This document shows positions 39,965 through 49,727 of a stretch of DNA of 64,000 bases, in pieces. A program made the translations under genes and the position numbers. Below the pieces are notes generated by a model. The model saw only the letters and a list, made by a program, of their open reading frames with translations. It did not search any database and was not told where the DNA came from. The DNA comes from DASPLX01 sp035627375 (lineage in GTDB: Bacteria > Pseudomonadota > Gammaproteobacteria > Burkholderiales > Burkholderiaceae_D). The stretch is taken from contig DASPLX010000054.1 in the NCBI GenBank assembly GCA_035627375.1, positions 42,964 to 106,963 of the forward strand, read 5' to 3'. Position 1 is the first letter of the stretch. Every line of letters starts with the position of its first letter.

Positions 39965-42900
39965 ATGATCGATCAGGACCGGCTAGTAGAGTTCGCGGAG
40001 TCTTACCTGAAGTCCCTGATATCCGAAGCTTCAGGCGCCGTGGGCACGGACTTCGATTCCTTTGCGCCTTTCGGCGAACTCGGCATCGATTCGTTTCGCG
40101 TGCTGAAGATCGTCAAGGCCCTGGAAGCCGATTTCGGCACGCTGCCCAAGACCTTGCTGTTCGAGAATTTCAACATCAACGACCTGGCGCGCTACTTCGT
40201 CGACAAGCACGCCGAAACGCTGTCGGCGAAATTCGCCGCCGCGCCCGCTCCAGCGCCCGCCCCAGCCGCCGCCGGACTGGCGAAGCCGCTTGCCAAGTCC
40301 GTCGCGCCGCCCATCGACACCGCCGCGCCGCCGGTCGCCGCCCAGGCCGCTCCCCTCCATGCCGGACCTCTCCAGGCCGGTCCCATCCTCATCCTGGAGA
40401 AGGACGCCCACGCGCACCCCGAGCTGGGCAAGCTCGTCAAGGACATCTTCGACCGCTACAAGAACGACGGTTCCGTTTCGAGAGGCACGCGGAATATCGC
40501 GCCCAATCTGTTCATCGGCAGCGAAAGGAAGGGATACTTCCACTACGCCCGCAGCAAGAACGTCATCGTGGCTTACACCTACACCGGGCCGGTCGAGTAT
40601 TTTCCGGCCGTGGCGCGGGAGCTTCATCAGCATTGCGACAGGCTGGGCTTCGAACTCAACCTGCTGGCCGCCGATGCGCTGACCGCCATCGGCGGCGCGC
40701 GTTTCTCCTCCACGCCGTTCGGCGTCCTGCAGCGCGTCCTGAACCTGCAGAATTTCACGCTCGAAGGCCAGGCCATGCGCCGCTTGCGTTACCAGGTCTC
40801 GAAATTCGAAAAGGCCGGAGTCTGCCGTACCGAGGAATTCCGCTGCGGCACCGATCCCGAGACCAGCAGGAAGATCGCCGAGATGATCGATCTATGGTGC
40901 GCCGGCCGCACCATGGTCAATCCCCTGATCCATATCGTCAAGGACGAGATCCTCGCGGGCACGTTGAACCCGGAGCACCGCATCTTCCTCTCCTATGTCG
41001 ATGACGTGCTGCAGAACGTCATTCTCATTTCGCCGCTGTCCGCCGAGATGAACGGCTACCTGATGGACCTCGAGTTCTACCACAAGGGCATGCCGCTCGG
41101 CGGACTCGAGTTCACCATCATCAACATCATCCGCACCCTGGTCGCCGAGGGGTGCGACGTCCTGAGCCTGGGCGGAACCTACGGCTGCAAGCTGGAAGAG
41201 TCGGCCAACGCGGATCCGGAAGTCGACAAGATACTGGACGAATTGCGGATGCAGAACATCTTCAACGATGAAGGGAACCTGCAATTCAAGAACAAGTTCC
41301 GCCCCGAGAACAAGACGATCTATCTCTGCCGCCCGGCCGGAAAGGGCAATCCGCACAACGTCATCGACGTGATCATGATGATCGCGGACCCGATGAAGAT
41401 GCAGACCTCGGACGAGGAGAACCATAACGTCGGCAAGCCGGCCGCGCACGGCGCGCCGGCGGCGCAAGGCGGCGCCGTGATGACTGTCGCGCCGGCGGGC
41501 GCGGCGGCGGCCGGTCCGATCGTGGGCATCGAAGGGGAGGCGCGTTCCTTCGTGCTGGCGGCATCCGGTTTCAATCCCCTCAATATTCCGCACGAACACG
41601 TCGAATTCGACTTGAAGACCGATTCGTGGGCGCAGCTGGAAATGCCCGCGATCGAGAATCAGATGGGGCATCTGCATGCGCGGCTGCAGCAGCCGGCGAA
41701 CCTGGAGCAGGCGCTGCGCGGGATTTTCCCGTTCGCTCACTTCGCGCTCACGGCTTCCGGCCGCACGGCCGAAGGCGTCTTCTACCGCGCCTGGCCGAGG
41801 AAGGGCGTGGTGCCGCAGAACCTGTTGTTCCCGACCACGATCTTCCACCAGATCGACAAAGGATTCTCGCCCAGGGAATTGCCGCATCCCGAGGTATTCA
41901 AGCTCGATTCGAAGGAAGCCTACAAGGGCAACCTGGACTTGGCGGCGCTGCAAGAGCAACTCGAGCGTGACGCCGCCGCGGTCTCGATGGTCTGCATCGA
42001 AATCAGCAACAATGCCGCCGGCGGCCATCCGGTCTCGATCGAGCACCTGAAGCAGGTCAAGTCCCTGCTCGCCGGGCATGCCATCCCGCTGGTCATCGAT
42101 GGCACCCGCGTCCTGGAGAATGCGCGCTTCCTGATCGAGAACGAAAGGGAATACGCGGGCCGCTCCGTGTGGCAAGTCGCCCGCGAGATCCTCGGCCATG
42201 CGGACGCGGTGGTGGTCAGCCTGGCCAAGGATTTCTGCGTGACCGGCGGCGGCTTGATCGCCACCAACGATGCCGCGTTCGCGCGCACGCTGCAAGACAT
42301 GATTCGCGAGGAAGGATGCGGCCTCGGCGCGATCGACAAGAAGCTGCTGGCATTGTCGCTCCAGGACCGCAATTACCTCGAAACGCAGACGCTGCGCCGC
42401 CAGGAATCGGTCCGCCATCTCTGGAATGTCCTCGTGCAACGCGGCATTCCGGTGGCGCAGCCGGCCGGCGCGCACTGCGTGCTGATCGATGTGAAGCGGA
42501 TTCCCGAGTTCCAGGGCTTGCGCCATCCGGTCGCGTCGTTCGTCGCCTGGCTGTATCTCAACACCGGAATCCGCGCCGGCGCGCACAATGCCGGCATGCA
42601 AAAGGACTCGGCTATCAACGGCCTGATCCGCCTCGCTGTCCCGATCGGCCTCAAGCGGCAGCAGATCGACGATATCGCCGAGCGGATGGTCGCGGCGTTC
42701 GCCGACAAGAGGAATATCCCCGACATCGACACCGTGGGGAATGCCGCCGAATCGCTCGGCGACATCCACGCGAAATACAAGCTCGTTCAATATCACCGCC
42801 CGTCCGCCGCGCCCGTGGCGCAAGCTTCCGCCCAGGCTGCCGCGCCGGCTCCGTCCGCGCGGGCCGATGCGAAGGTCGATGCCAGGCAGGCCTCGGCGGT

Positions 42901-45900
42901 TCAAGCGCCGGCGCGGAGCGCCGCTCCGGCGTCGCGGGACATCGCCATCGTCGGCATGGCCGGCCGTTATCCCAAGGCGAACAACCTCGCCGACCTGTGG
43001 GACAAGCTGCTCCAGGGCGCGGATTGCATCGACGAGATCCCGGAAGCGCGCCTGGCCGAACGCCGCCACAACGATTTCACCAAGCGCTATCGCGGCGGCT
43101 TCATCGACGACGTCGACAAGTTCGACGCCAGGTTCTTCGGCATTTCTTCCAGGGATGCGCAGATCATGGACCCGCAGGAGCGGCTGTTCCTGGAAGTCGC
43201 CCATGAAGCCATCGAGGATGCCGGCTATTATCCCGAGGCGCTCGGGCGCGACGACGCGGCGCGCAACATCGGCGTCTTCGTCGGCGCCGTGTGGTCGTCG
43301 TATCAGATGCTCGGCGTGGAAGAAAAGATCGCCGGCAACAACATCAATCCGAGCTCCTTCCTGTGGAGCATCGCGAACCGCGTGTCGTATTGGATGAACC
43401 TGTCCGGCCCCAGCCTGACCCTGGACACCGCCTGTTCCGCGAGCCTGACGGCGATCAAGCTGGCGTGCGACGCGATCAACAGCGGCGAGTGTGCGGCGGC
43501 GATCGCGGGCGGGGTGAATCTCGATCTGCACCAGAGCAAGTTCGACATCAATTCGACCGGCGGCTCGCTCTCGAAGGACGGCATATGCCGTTCGTACGGC
43601 AAGGGCGCCAACGGCTATGTGTCGGGAGAAGGCGTGGGCGCGCTGTTCCTCAAGCCGCTGGCCCAGGCGATCGCGGACGGCGACCAGATCCACGGCGTGA
43701 TCAAGAGCGCCGTGGTCACGCACAGCGGCCGGACCAGCGCCTACACCATACCGAATCCGCGCACCCAGACCGGCTTGATCGCGAAGGCGCTGGAACAGGG
43801 CGGCATCGACGCGCGCACCATCGGTTACATCGAGGGCCACGGCACCGGCACCGATCTCGGCGACTCGATCGAGATCTCCGGGCTCGTCAACGCGTTCGCC
43901 AAGTACGGCGTCGAGAACCAGAGCTGTGCCATCGGTTCGATCAAGACCAACATCGGCCACCTGGAAGCCGCTTCCGGCATCGTCGGCGTGCAGAAGATCC
44001 TGCTGCAGATGAAACACCGCAGGCTGGTGCCGTCGCTGCATTCGTCCGAGCTGAACGACAACATCGATTTCAAGAATTCGCCTTTCTACGTGCAGCAGCA
44101 GGCGCAGGAGTGGCGGGCGAAGGAAGTGGACGGCGTCCGCTTTCCGCGCCGCGCGGCGATCAGCGCCATCGGCATCGGCGGGGCGAATGCGCACATCATC
44201 CTCGAAGAATACGCGCCGGCCGATCCGCCCCAGGCCGACGCCGACGCGGCAGCGGTGGATAGAATCTTCCCGCTCTCGGCGCGGACCGAGGAGCAACTGA
44301 AGGCGGCGGCAGTCCGCTTGCGCGACTTCCTGCAACGGGAGCTCGCCTCGGCCTCTTCCGCGCCGGCGCGGGAGAGCGACATCGCCTACACCTTGGCGTT
44401 CGGCCGGAAATCGTTCGACTACCGCCTGGCGGTCGTCGCGAAAACCAAGGAAGAGCTGCTCGCGAAGCTGACATCCTTCGTGGAGGGAAAGCCTGACGCC
44501 GACGTCATGGCCGGCCACGTGGCGAACGCGAACGCCGTGACGGCGCTCTTGAACGCCAGGGAGAAGCAGGATTTCGTCAACCTGCTGGTGCAAAGCCGCG
44601 AGCCGCGCCGCCTGGCGCAACTCTGGAGCGACGGCGTCATCGCCGACTGGCAGGGCGTGGATCTCGGGCAGCGCGGCCGACGGATTTCATTGCCGACCTA
44701 TCCGTTCGCCAAGGAGCGCCATTGGATCGTCGACCGCAAGCCGGCGGCGCTGCCGCCGGCGGTGATCCCGCTCGGCGACGAGCCGAAATCCGCGGCGCGC
44801 GACGATGCGCGCGCGGCGGCGGCCGAGGCTCGTCCCGGTCCCGCCAGGCGGATGGAGAAATACCATTTCTCCGCCGCCGGCGAGCACGGAGGGAATCCCG
44901 ACGGCGGCTTGAACCTGGACGCCGCGGAGAAGGCGCGGCTGTTCGTGCGGCAAATGTTCGCCGACCAGATCCGGGTTCCGGTCGACGACGTCAACGACGA
45001 TCTCTACCTGATGGAGACCGGCGTGACTTCGATGGATATGGCGGAAATGACGCAGGCGCTCAAGGAAAGGATCGACCCGGCCTTTTCGCCGACGGCGTTC
45101 TTCGAGTGCATGACGCTCGGTTCGTTCGCCCACTTGCTGGTCCGGAAATACGAGCCGGTCTTCCAGAAAATGATCGTCGCGAAACGGGTCGTCGAAGACG
45201 CCGATACCGTCAAGCAGCCCAGGAAGAAGGAGGCGCCGCAGGAAGACAGCGGCGACGCCTCCGGCAAGTCGCCGCACCTCTTGGATGCGGAATCCGAATT
45301 GGCGCTTCCCGATCCGAAGTCCGTGCAGCCCGTGCATGAGGGCAAGGCGCGCTTCGTCCTGCTGACCGGCGCCACCGGCTTCCTCGGCATCCATGCCCTG
45401 GCCGAGTTCGTCAACGCGGACCCGGAAGTGCGTGTCCTGTGCCTGGTGCGGGCCCCGGACAAGAAGCAGGGCATGAGGCGAATACTCAAGCAGGCCGACA
45501 AGTACGAACTGTCGTTCGACGAGAGGCGCATCTCCGTCCTGTGCGGCGACATCAACCGGCCGCGCCTGGGCCTGACCGAGAAGGAGTGGGAACGCTGCTC
45601 GCGGGAAGTCGACCAGATCCTGCATGCCTCCGCGCACGTGAACCATATCGAAGGCTATGCGACCTTCCGCGAATCGACGCACGGGATGAAAGAGGTCATC
45701 CGGCTCGCCGGCAGCCAGCGCCTGAAGCTGATCCAGTTCATATCGAGCACCGCTGCGTGCTTCCACAAGAACGGTGACGAGTTCTCCGTCTTCGAGAAGG
45801 AAGCTTTCATCGAGAACGGCGAATCCGTCTACGGCGGCTACGGCCAATCGAAGTGGGTGCAGGAAACCTTCCTCAAGCGCGCCCACGAGCATGGAATCCC

Positions 45901-46612
45901 GTATGTCATCTACCGCTTCGGCGAGCTGTCGGGCTCCAGCCGGACCGGCCTAGGGCAGACCGACGACATGCTGCATCGCCTGCTGCAGATGCGGCTGGCG
46001 ATCGGCTGCCGCGAAAAGATATCGAGCGATGTCCTGGACATGGTGCCGGTCGATGCCGCGGCCAGGCTCATCGTCGGCGCCGGCAACGCGCCGGCGTTGT
46101 GGAACAAGATCCTCCATGCGACCCATTTGAAGCCCTACGGCTTCGCCAACCTGTATCGGCGGGCCGAGAGCTGCGGCTTGCAATTCGCCCCGGTCACGCG
46201 CGAGCAATACCTGGCGAAATGCTACGACTTCGTCCAGTACATCTATTCCATCAATCCGGTCGGCGGCTTCGTCCTGGAATGCGTGCTGCGCGATGCGGAA
46301 GGATCGGTGCGCAAGCGCAAGATCATGGACGGCTATTTCGCCGTGCTGTTCCCGTTCGCGCAGGACAACTTCAAGCGCGCGCTGCAGACGCTCGGCTTCG
46401 CGCTGCCGGATTGGAAGTCGCTGCTGGACCAGTATTTCAGCAGATGGAGCCGCGACGATTGCGGATTCATGTCGACCATATACGCCTACCGGAATTGGAC
46501 CCGGTTGGAAGAAAAGCAGAAGGTCGCGTCGACGGCAGCAGCGAAAGACACGGCCGCATCCCAGAAAACCGCGCAAGACGAATCGATGCTGGAGAACGTG
46601 AGTGAAACCTAA
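39965..46612 (+). CDS. PKS: ACP-DUF2156-PLP lyase-KS-ACP-TR
   Basis: 2215 residues, no cis AT. ACP 5-85 (attachment S43 in GELGIDSFRV). Residues ~140-460 resemble DUF2156, the GNAT-like C-terminal domain of lysyl-phosphatidylglycerol synthases (YLMDLEFYHKGMPLGGLEF, VLSLGGTYG, FKNKFRP). Residues ~525-930 are a fold-type I PLP lyase of the tryptophanase/tyrosine phenol-lyase type: IDGTRVLENARFLIENERE with the cofactor Asp712, and Schiff-base Lys755 in VSLAKDFCVTGGG. KS ~990-1415 has C1157 (DTACSAS), H1292 and H1332. ACP ~1650-1730 (S1689, GVTSMDM). Thioester reductase ~1797-2190 (TGATGFLG; YGGYGQSKW) would release an aldehyde or alcohol. Modelled on leinamycin-type DUF-SH didomains, the middle pair may add and cleave a cysteine or thiocysteine to leave sulfur on the chain. 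Confidence 0.85.
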   Translation: MIDQDRLVEFAESYLKSLISEASGAVGTDFDSFAPFGELGIDSFRVLKIVKALEADFGTLPKTLLFENFNINDLARYFVDKHAETLSAKFAAAPAPAPAPAAAGLAKPLAKSVAPPIDTAAPPVAAQAAPLHAGPLQAGPILILEKDAHAHPELGKLVKDIFDRYKNDGSVSRGTRNIAPNLFIGSERKGYFHYARSKNVIVAYTYTGPVEYFPAVARELHQHCDRLGFELNLLAADALTAIGGARFSSTPFGVLQRVLNLQNFTLEGQAMRRLRYQVSKFEKAGVCRTEEFRCGTDPETSRKIAEMIDLWCAGRTMVNPLIHIVKDEILAGTLNPEHRIFLSYVDDVLQNVILISPLSAEMNGYLMDLEFYHKGMPLGGLEFTIINIIRTLVAEGCDVLSLGGTYGCKLEESANADPEVDKILDELRMQNIFNDEGNLQFKNKFRPENKTIYLCRPAGKGNPHNVIDVIMMIADPMKMQTSDEENHNVGKPAAHGAPAAQGGAVMTVAPAGAAAAGPIVGIEGEARSFVLAASGFNPLNIPHEHVEFDLKTDSWAQLEMPAIENQMGHLHARLQQPANLEQALRGIFPFAHFALTASGRTAEGVFYRAWPRKGVVPQNLLFPTTIFHQIDKGFSPRELPHPEVFKLDSKEAYKGNLDLAALQEQLERDAAAVSMVCIEISNNAAGGHPVSIEHLKQVKSLLAGHAIPLVIDGTRVLENARFLIENEREYAGRSVWQVAREILGHADAVVVSLAKDFCVTGGGLIATNDAAFARTLQDMIREEGCGLGAIDKKLLALSLQDRNYLETQTLRRQESVRHLWNVLVQRGIPVAQPAGAHCVLIDVKRIPEFQGLRHPVASFVAWLYLNTGIRAGAHNAGMQKDSAINGLIRLAVPIGLKRQQIDDIAERMVAAFADKRNIPDIDTVGNAAESLGDIHAKYKLVQYHRPSAAPVAQASAQAAAPAPSARADAKVDARQASAVQAPARSAAPASRDIAIVGMAGRYPKANNLADLWDKLLQGADCIDEIPEARLAERRHNDFTKRYRGGFIDDVDKFDARFFGISSRDAQIMDPQERLFLEVAHEAIEDAGYYPEALGRDDAARNIGVFVGAVWSSYQMLGVEEKIAGNNINPSSFLWSIANRVSYWMNLSGPSLTLDTACSASLTAIKLACDAINSGECAAAIAGGVNLDLHQSKFDINSTGGSLSKDGICRSYGKGANGYVSGEGVGALFLKPLAQAIADGDQIHGVIKSAVVTHSGRTSAYTIPNPRTQTGLIAKALEQGGIDARTIGYIEGHGTGTDLGDSIEISGLVNAFAKYGVENQSCAIGSIKTNIGHLEAASGIVGVQKILLQMKHRRLVPSLHSSELNDNIDFKNSPFYVQQQAQEWRAKEVDGVRFPRRAAISAIGIGGANAHIILEEYAPADPPQADADAAAVDRIFPLSARTEEQLKAAAVRLRDFLQRELASASSAPARESDIAYTLAFGRKSFDYRLAVVAKTKEELLAKLTSFVEGKPDADVMAGHVANANAVTALLNAREKQDFVNLLVQSREPRRLAQLWSDGVIADWQGVDLGQRGRRISLPTYPFAKERHWIVDRKPAALPPAVIPLGDEPKSAARDDARAAAAEARPGPARRMEKYHFSAAGEHGGNPDGGLNLDAAEKARLFVRQMFADQIRVPVDDVNDDLYLMETGVTSMDMAEMTQALKERIDPAFSPTAFFECMTLGSFAHLLVRKYEPVFQKMIVAKRVVEDADTVKQPRKKEAPQEDSGDASGKSPHLLDAESELALPDPKSVQPVHEGKARFVLLTGATGFLGIHALAEFVNADPEVRVLCLVRAPDKKQGMRRILKQADKYELSFDERRISVLCGDINRPRLGLTEKEWERCSREVDQILHASAHVNHIEGYATFRESTHGMKEVIRLAGSQRLKLIQFISSTAACFHKNGDEFSVFEKEAFIENGESVYGGYGQSKWVQETFLKRAHEHGIPYVIYRFGELSGSSRTGLGQTDDMLHRLLQMRLAIGCREKISSDVLDMVPVDAAARLIVGAGNAPALWNKILHATHLKPYGFANLYRRAESCGLQFAPVTREQYLAKCYDFVQYIYSINPVGGFVLECVLRDAEGSVRKRKIMDGYFAVLFPFAQDNFKRALQTLGFALPDWKSLLDQYFSRWSRDDCGFMSTIYAYRNWTRLEEKQKVASTAAAKDTAASQKTAQDESMLENVSET

Positions 46613-47555
46613 AAAAGTCCTGGTCACCGGCGGCAACGGCCATGTCGGCAATACCTTGGCGAAGATGCTCTGCGACAAGGGTTATGAAGTGCGCGCGACG
46701 GTGCGCAATCCGGCCGAGGCGGAAGCCTTCGGCATATTCGACGGCTATCCGGTGGAGATCCACCAGGCCGACATGCGAGACGAGAAAGCCATGAGAAAGG
46801 CGATGGACGGCGTCTCCGGCGTCTTCCAGGTCGCGGCGCTCTACAACTACGACGAACAGGGCCTGGGCGAGGGCATCGTCGCCAACAACACGGAAGGCAG
46901 CCAGACCGTATTGCGGCTGGCCAAGGAATGCGGCGTCGAGCGCGTCGTTTTCACGAGCAGCATCGCCGCCGTCGGTTTCGGCGGAACGCAAGAGCGGCCC
47001 TTGGCCGAAGACGACTGGAGCAATCCGGCCGATCCCTATTGCCGCTCGAAGCTGGAAAGCGAACAGGCGGCATGGAATTACGCGAAGGAGCACGGGCTGG
47101 ATCTCGTCGTCCTGTGCCCGAGCATCATCCTGGGGCCGAACTTCTACAAGCATACGCCGAGCACCGTCAATATCGCCGCGCTGGTCAATAACCAGATTCC
47201 GTTCCGGGTCCCGGTGCAGTTCGCCGTCGTGGATGTCAGGGACGCCGCCGAGGCGCACGTCCTGGCCTACGAGAACAAGGAAGCCTCGGGGCGTTATCTC
47301 ATCGCCGGCACGAACATCCCCGACATGGTGGAGGCGTTGAGCGAGCACGATCCCGAGATGGTGGTTCCGGAGAGAGTGCTGACCCTGGACGAGGCGAAGG
47401 AACTGGCGGAGAAGTCGGGCATGCCGCTCGAACTGGTCGGCCAGCCCTACTGGTACTCGGACCGGCGGATCCAATCCGAACTGGGATGGCAGCCACGCCC
47501 GATCGCCGAGACGCTGCGAGACACGATCGCGTGGATCAAGACGAGAGAGCTGTAG
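46602..47555 (+). CDS. Extended SDR, dihydroflavonol-reductase-like
   Basis: 317 residues from GTG 46602, overlapping the PKS stop by 11 bp, so co-translated. It has the NADP-type Rossmann motif VLVTGGNGHVGN, the Ser motif FTSSIAAVG and the catalytic YCRSK pair, as in extended short-chain dehydrogenases of the dihydroflavonol/cinnamoyl-CoA reductase group. Because the preceding PKS ends in a thioester reductase, this enzyme most plausibly reduces the released aldehyde or a ketone of the product. Confidence 0.88.
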   Translation: MKPKKVLVTGGNGHVGNTLAKMLCDKGYEVRATVRNPAEAEAFGIFDGYPVEIHQADMRDEKAMRKAMDGVSGVFQVAALYNYDEQGLGEGIVANNTEGSQTVLRLAKECGVERVVFTSSIAAVGFGGTQERPLAEDDWSNPADPYCRSKLESEQAAWNYAKEHGLDLVVLCPSIILGPNFYKHTPSTVNIAALVNNQIPFRVPVQFAVVDVRDAAEAHVLAYENKEASGRYLIAGTNIPDMVEALSEHDPEMVVPERVLTLDEAKELAEKSGMPLELVGQPYWYSDRRIQSELGWQPRPIAETLRDTIAWIKTREL

Positions 47556-47591
47556 GACTGTTGTGTCTTCATTTGATAGAGAGGCGTCGCC

Positions 47592-48911
47592 GTGAAAGAC
47601 AACGAATTCGACGTGATCATCGTAGGCTCCGGCGCCTCCGGCGCCACGCTGGCGCGAGAACTGGCCAATCGCAGGCTGAAGGTATTGCTGCTCGAACGGG
47701 GAGCCGACATTCCGCTGTCGGAAAAGCTTTCCGCGATCGCCGCGATCGCCAAGGAATTCCCGGTGGCGGACAACATGAAAGCGACGACCGCTTTCACCGT
47801 CGGCGGCTCCACCAGCATTTATTTCGGCGTCTGCAAGTTGCCGACGGCCGAGACCTACGCCAAGCTGGGCATCGACCTTTCCGAGGAGTTCGAGGAAGTC
47901 CGCAAGGAATTGCCGATCGTGGAAGTCTCGGACGACTTCCTGCCGCCGCAGTCGATCGCGGTCCGGGATAGCGCGAAGCGCCTGGGCTATCCGATGAAGG
48001 CGCATCCGATGCTGCTCGACAAATCCAAATGCCCGCAGGGACATTATTCCTACGACGCCAAGTGGAAGGCGAAGACCTATATCGACGAGGCGGTCGGCAA
48101 GGGCGCCGTCCTGGTCAGCAAGGCCACCGTGCGCAAGGTCATCGTCGAAGGCGGGCGCGCCGTCGGCGTCGAGTATGTGCACAAGCAAGGCTTCCCAGGC
48201 GGCCGGACGTGCAAGGCCTACGGCAAGAAGATCGTGCTGAGCGCGGGTTCGCCGGCCACGCCGAAATTGCTGATCGACGCCGGCATCAACAACGTCGGCA
48301 GCCGCGGCTTCTTTTGCAAGCCCGCCTTCATGGTGTTCGGCACGGTCCCGCGCTTGCAGGGAAGAGACGCATTCCTGGGCATGACGGAATGCGACCTCGG
48401 GAACGGGGTCACCATCGGCGACGGCGCCATGACGTCTTCCCTGTTCAAGCTCTTCATGCTGTCGAACCTCAAGCTGACGCATCTGTTTTCCCACGCCACG
48501 ACGGTGTCGGTCGCGGTGGCGCTGAACGATGGGTTGAGCGGCGAAGTCAGGCAAGACGGCGGATACCACAAGCGCCTGACGGCCGAGGAAGCCGACAAGC
48601 TGAAGTCGGCCGAGGCGATCGCCGTGAAGATCCTGGAGCATGCCGGAGCGGAGAATATTTTCCGGTCCAAGTTCGTCGCGGGCACTCCCGGCGGCGTGCT
48701 GTGGGTCGGCGAGCATCTCGACGAAAACCTGCAGACGCAGATCGACGACCTCTACGTCTGCGACCAATCGGTCATGCCCGACGTGAAAGTCACGCCGATG
48801 ATCACGCTTGTCTGCCTGGCGAAACGGCTCGCCAAGCATCTGGCGCTGTCGCTGCAGCCGCAGGCGGCGCCGGCGAGGGCGAGGATCGAGGAAGAGGCGC
48901 TGAGCAGCTGA
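47592..48911 (+). CDS. GMC-like FAD oxidoreductase
   Basis: 439 residues from GTG 47592 behind AGAGAGG. The N-terminal FAD motif is DVIIVGSGASGATLARELAN, and the C-terminal FAD segment is LYVCDQSVMPDVKVTPMIT, as in the glucose-methanol-choline oxidoreductase superfamily. At the usual active site the catalytic His (normally in an HxxGT context) reads FVAGTPGG, and the second His/Asn position near the C-terminus reads VTP. Either the chemistry is altered or the enzyme uses other residues. It is a likely oxidative tailoring enzyme of the PKS operon, 36 bp after the SDR. Confidence 0.82.
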   Translation: MKDNEFDVIIVGSGASGATLARELANRRLKVLLLERGADIPLSEKLSAIAAIAKEFPVADNMKATTAFTVGGSTSIYFGVCKLPTAETYAKLGIDLSEEFEEVRKELPIVEVSDDFLPPQSIAVRDSAKRLGYPMKAHPMLLDKSKCPQGHYSYDAKWKAKTYIDEAVGKGAVLVSKATVRKVIVEGGRAVGVEYVHKQGFPGGRTCKAYGKKIVLSAGSPATPKLLIDAGINNVGSRGFFCKPAFMVFGTVPRLQGRDAFLGMTECDLGNGVTIGDGAMTSSLFKLFMLSNLKLTHLFSHATTVSVAVALNDGLSGEVRQDGGYHKRLTAEEADKLKSAEAIAVKILEHAGAENIFRSKFVAGTPGGVLWVGEHLDENLQTQIDDLYVCDQSVMPDVKVTPMITLVCLAKRLAKHLALSLQPQAAPARARIEEEALSS

Positions 48912-48962
48912 CGAAGCAACCTACGCCGATGGCGGAACAATGTAATTTCAGGAGACGAAACA

Positions 48963-49667
48963 ATGAAAGCGGTATTCGGTAAGGCATTCAAGGCCGTGCG
49001 CAAGTACTTCGTGCCCGGCATGCTGGGACTGGTCGTCATGGCGACCATCGCGCATTACGCATGGAAGGCGTCGGGTTCGAACGAATGGAAGCTGATCAAG
49101 GACGAGAACGGCATCCAGATCTATTCCTTGAAGGCGCCGGGTTCGACCCTGCTCAAGTTCAGGGCCAAGACCCGGGTCAAGACCAGCCTGGCGAGCTCGG
49201 TGTTCCTGTTCCGCGGGGACGAATCCACGAACGACGATTTCGGCGGCAAGAACTTCAAGGTCTTCGACCGCGTCGAAACGCCGTCGGTGTATCTCGCCTA
49301 CTTCTCGGTCGAGCAACCGATGCCGCCGCCGTTCGGCACCAAGGAACTGGTGTGCTTGCTCAACTACGCGCAAGATCCCAAGACCAAGGAAGTGCTGATC
49401 AACGTGCAAGCGGCGCCGAGCAAGAAGCCGCCGACCCCGAACACCACGCGCGTCACCCATCTGAACAATATGTTCCGCCTGACGCCCTTGCCGAACGGCG
49501 AGGTCGAATGGGAAGTCACGGGAGATGTCGACATGGGCTTGTTCTATCCGCTCGCCAACGTGGCGATGCCGGAATTCCTCTTCAAGGGAATCAGCGACCA
49601 GAGGCAGCTCGTGTTGAAGGAAAAATACCAGAAGGCCAAGCTGGTCTCGGTGCAGGAGATGATGTAA
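48963..49667 (+). CDS. Membrane-anchored START-like protein 1
   Basis: 234 residues, ATG 48963 behind AGGAG. One N-terminal membrane helix (VPGMLGLVVMATIAHYAW) is followed by a ~190-residue START/SRPBCC-like lipid-binding domain: SGSNEWKLIKDENGIQIYSL, LLKFRAKTRVK and a C-terminal helix. The domain would face the periplasm. Proteins of this fold bind hydrophobic ligands in a deep pocket. With its paralogue it could shuttle or sequester the polyketide or act as a cyclase-like enzyme; none of this is demonstrated. Confidence 0.78.
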   Translation: MKAVFGKAFKAVRKYFVPGMLGLVVMATIAHYAWKASGSNEWKLIKDENGIQIYSLKAPGSTLLKFRAKTRVKTSLASSVFLFRGDESTNDDFGGKNFKVFDRVETPSVYLAYFSVEQPMPPPFGTKELVCLLNYAQDPKTKEVLINVQAAPSKKPPTPNTTRVTHLNNMFRLTPLPNGEVEWEVTGDVDMGLFYPLANVAMPEFLFKGISDQRQLVLKEKYQKAKLVSVQEMM

Positions 49668-49727
49668 GCCGCCCGATGCTATCGGCGCTGAACGTCGTAA
49701 CGCGAACAAACTTAGGGAAACCCTGAA

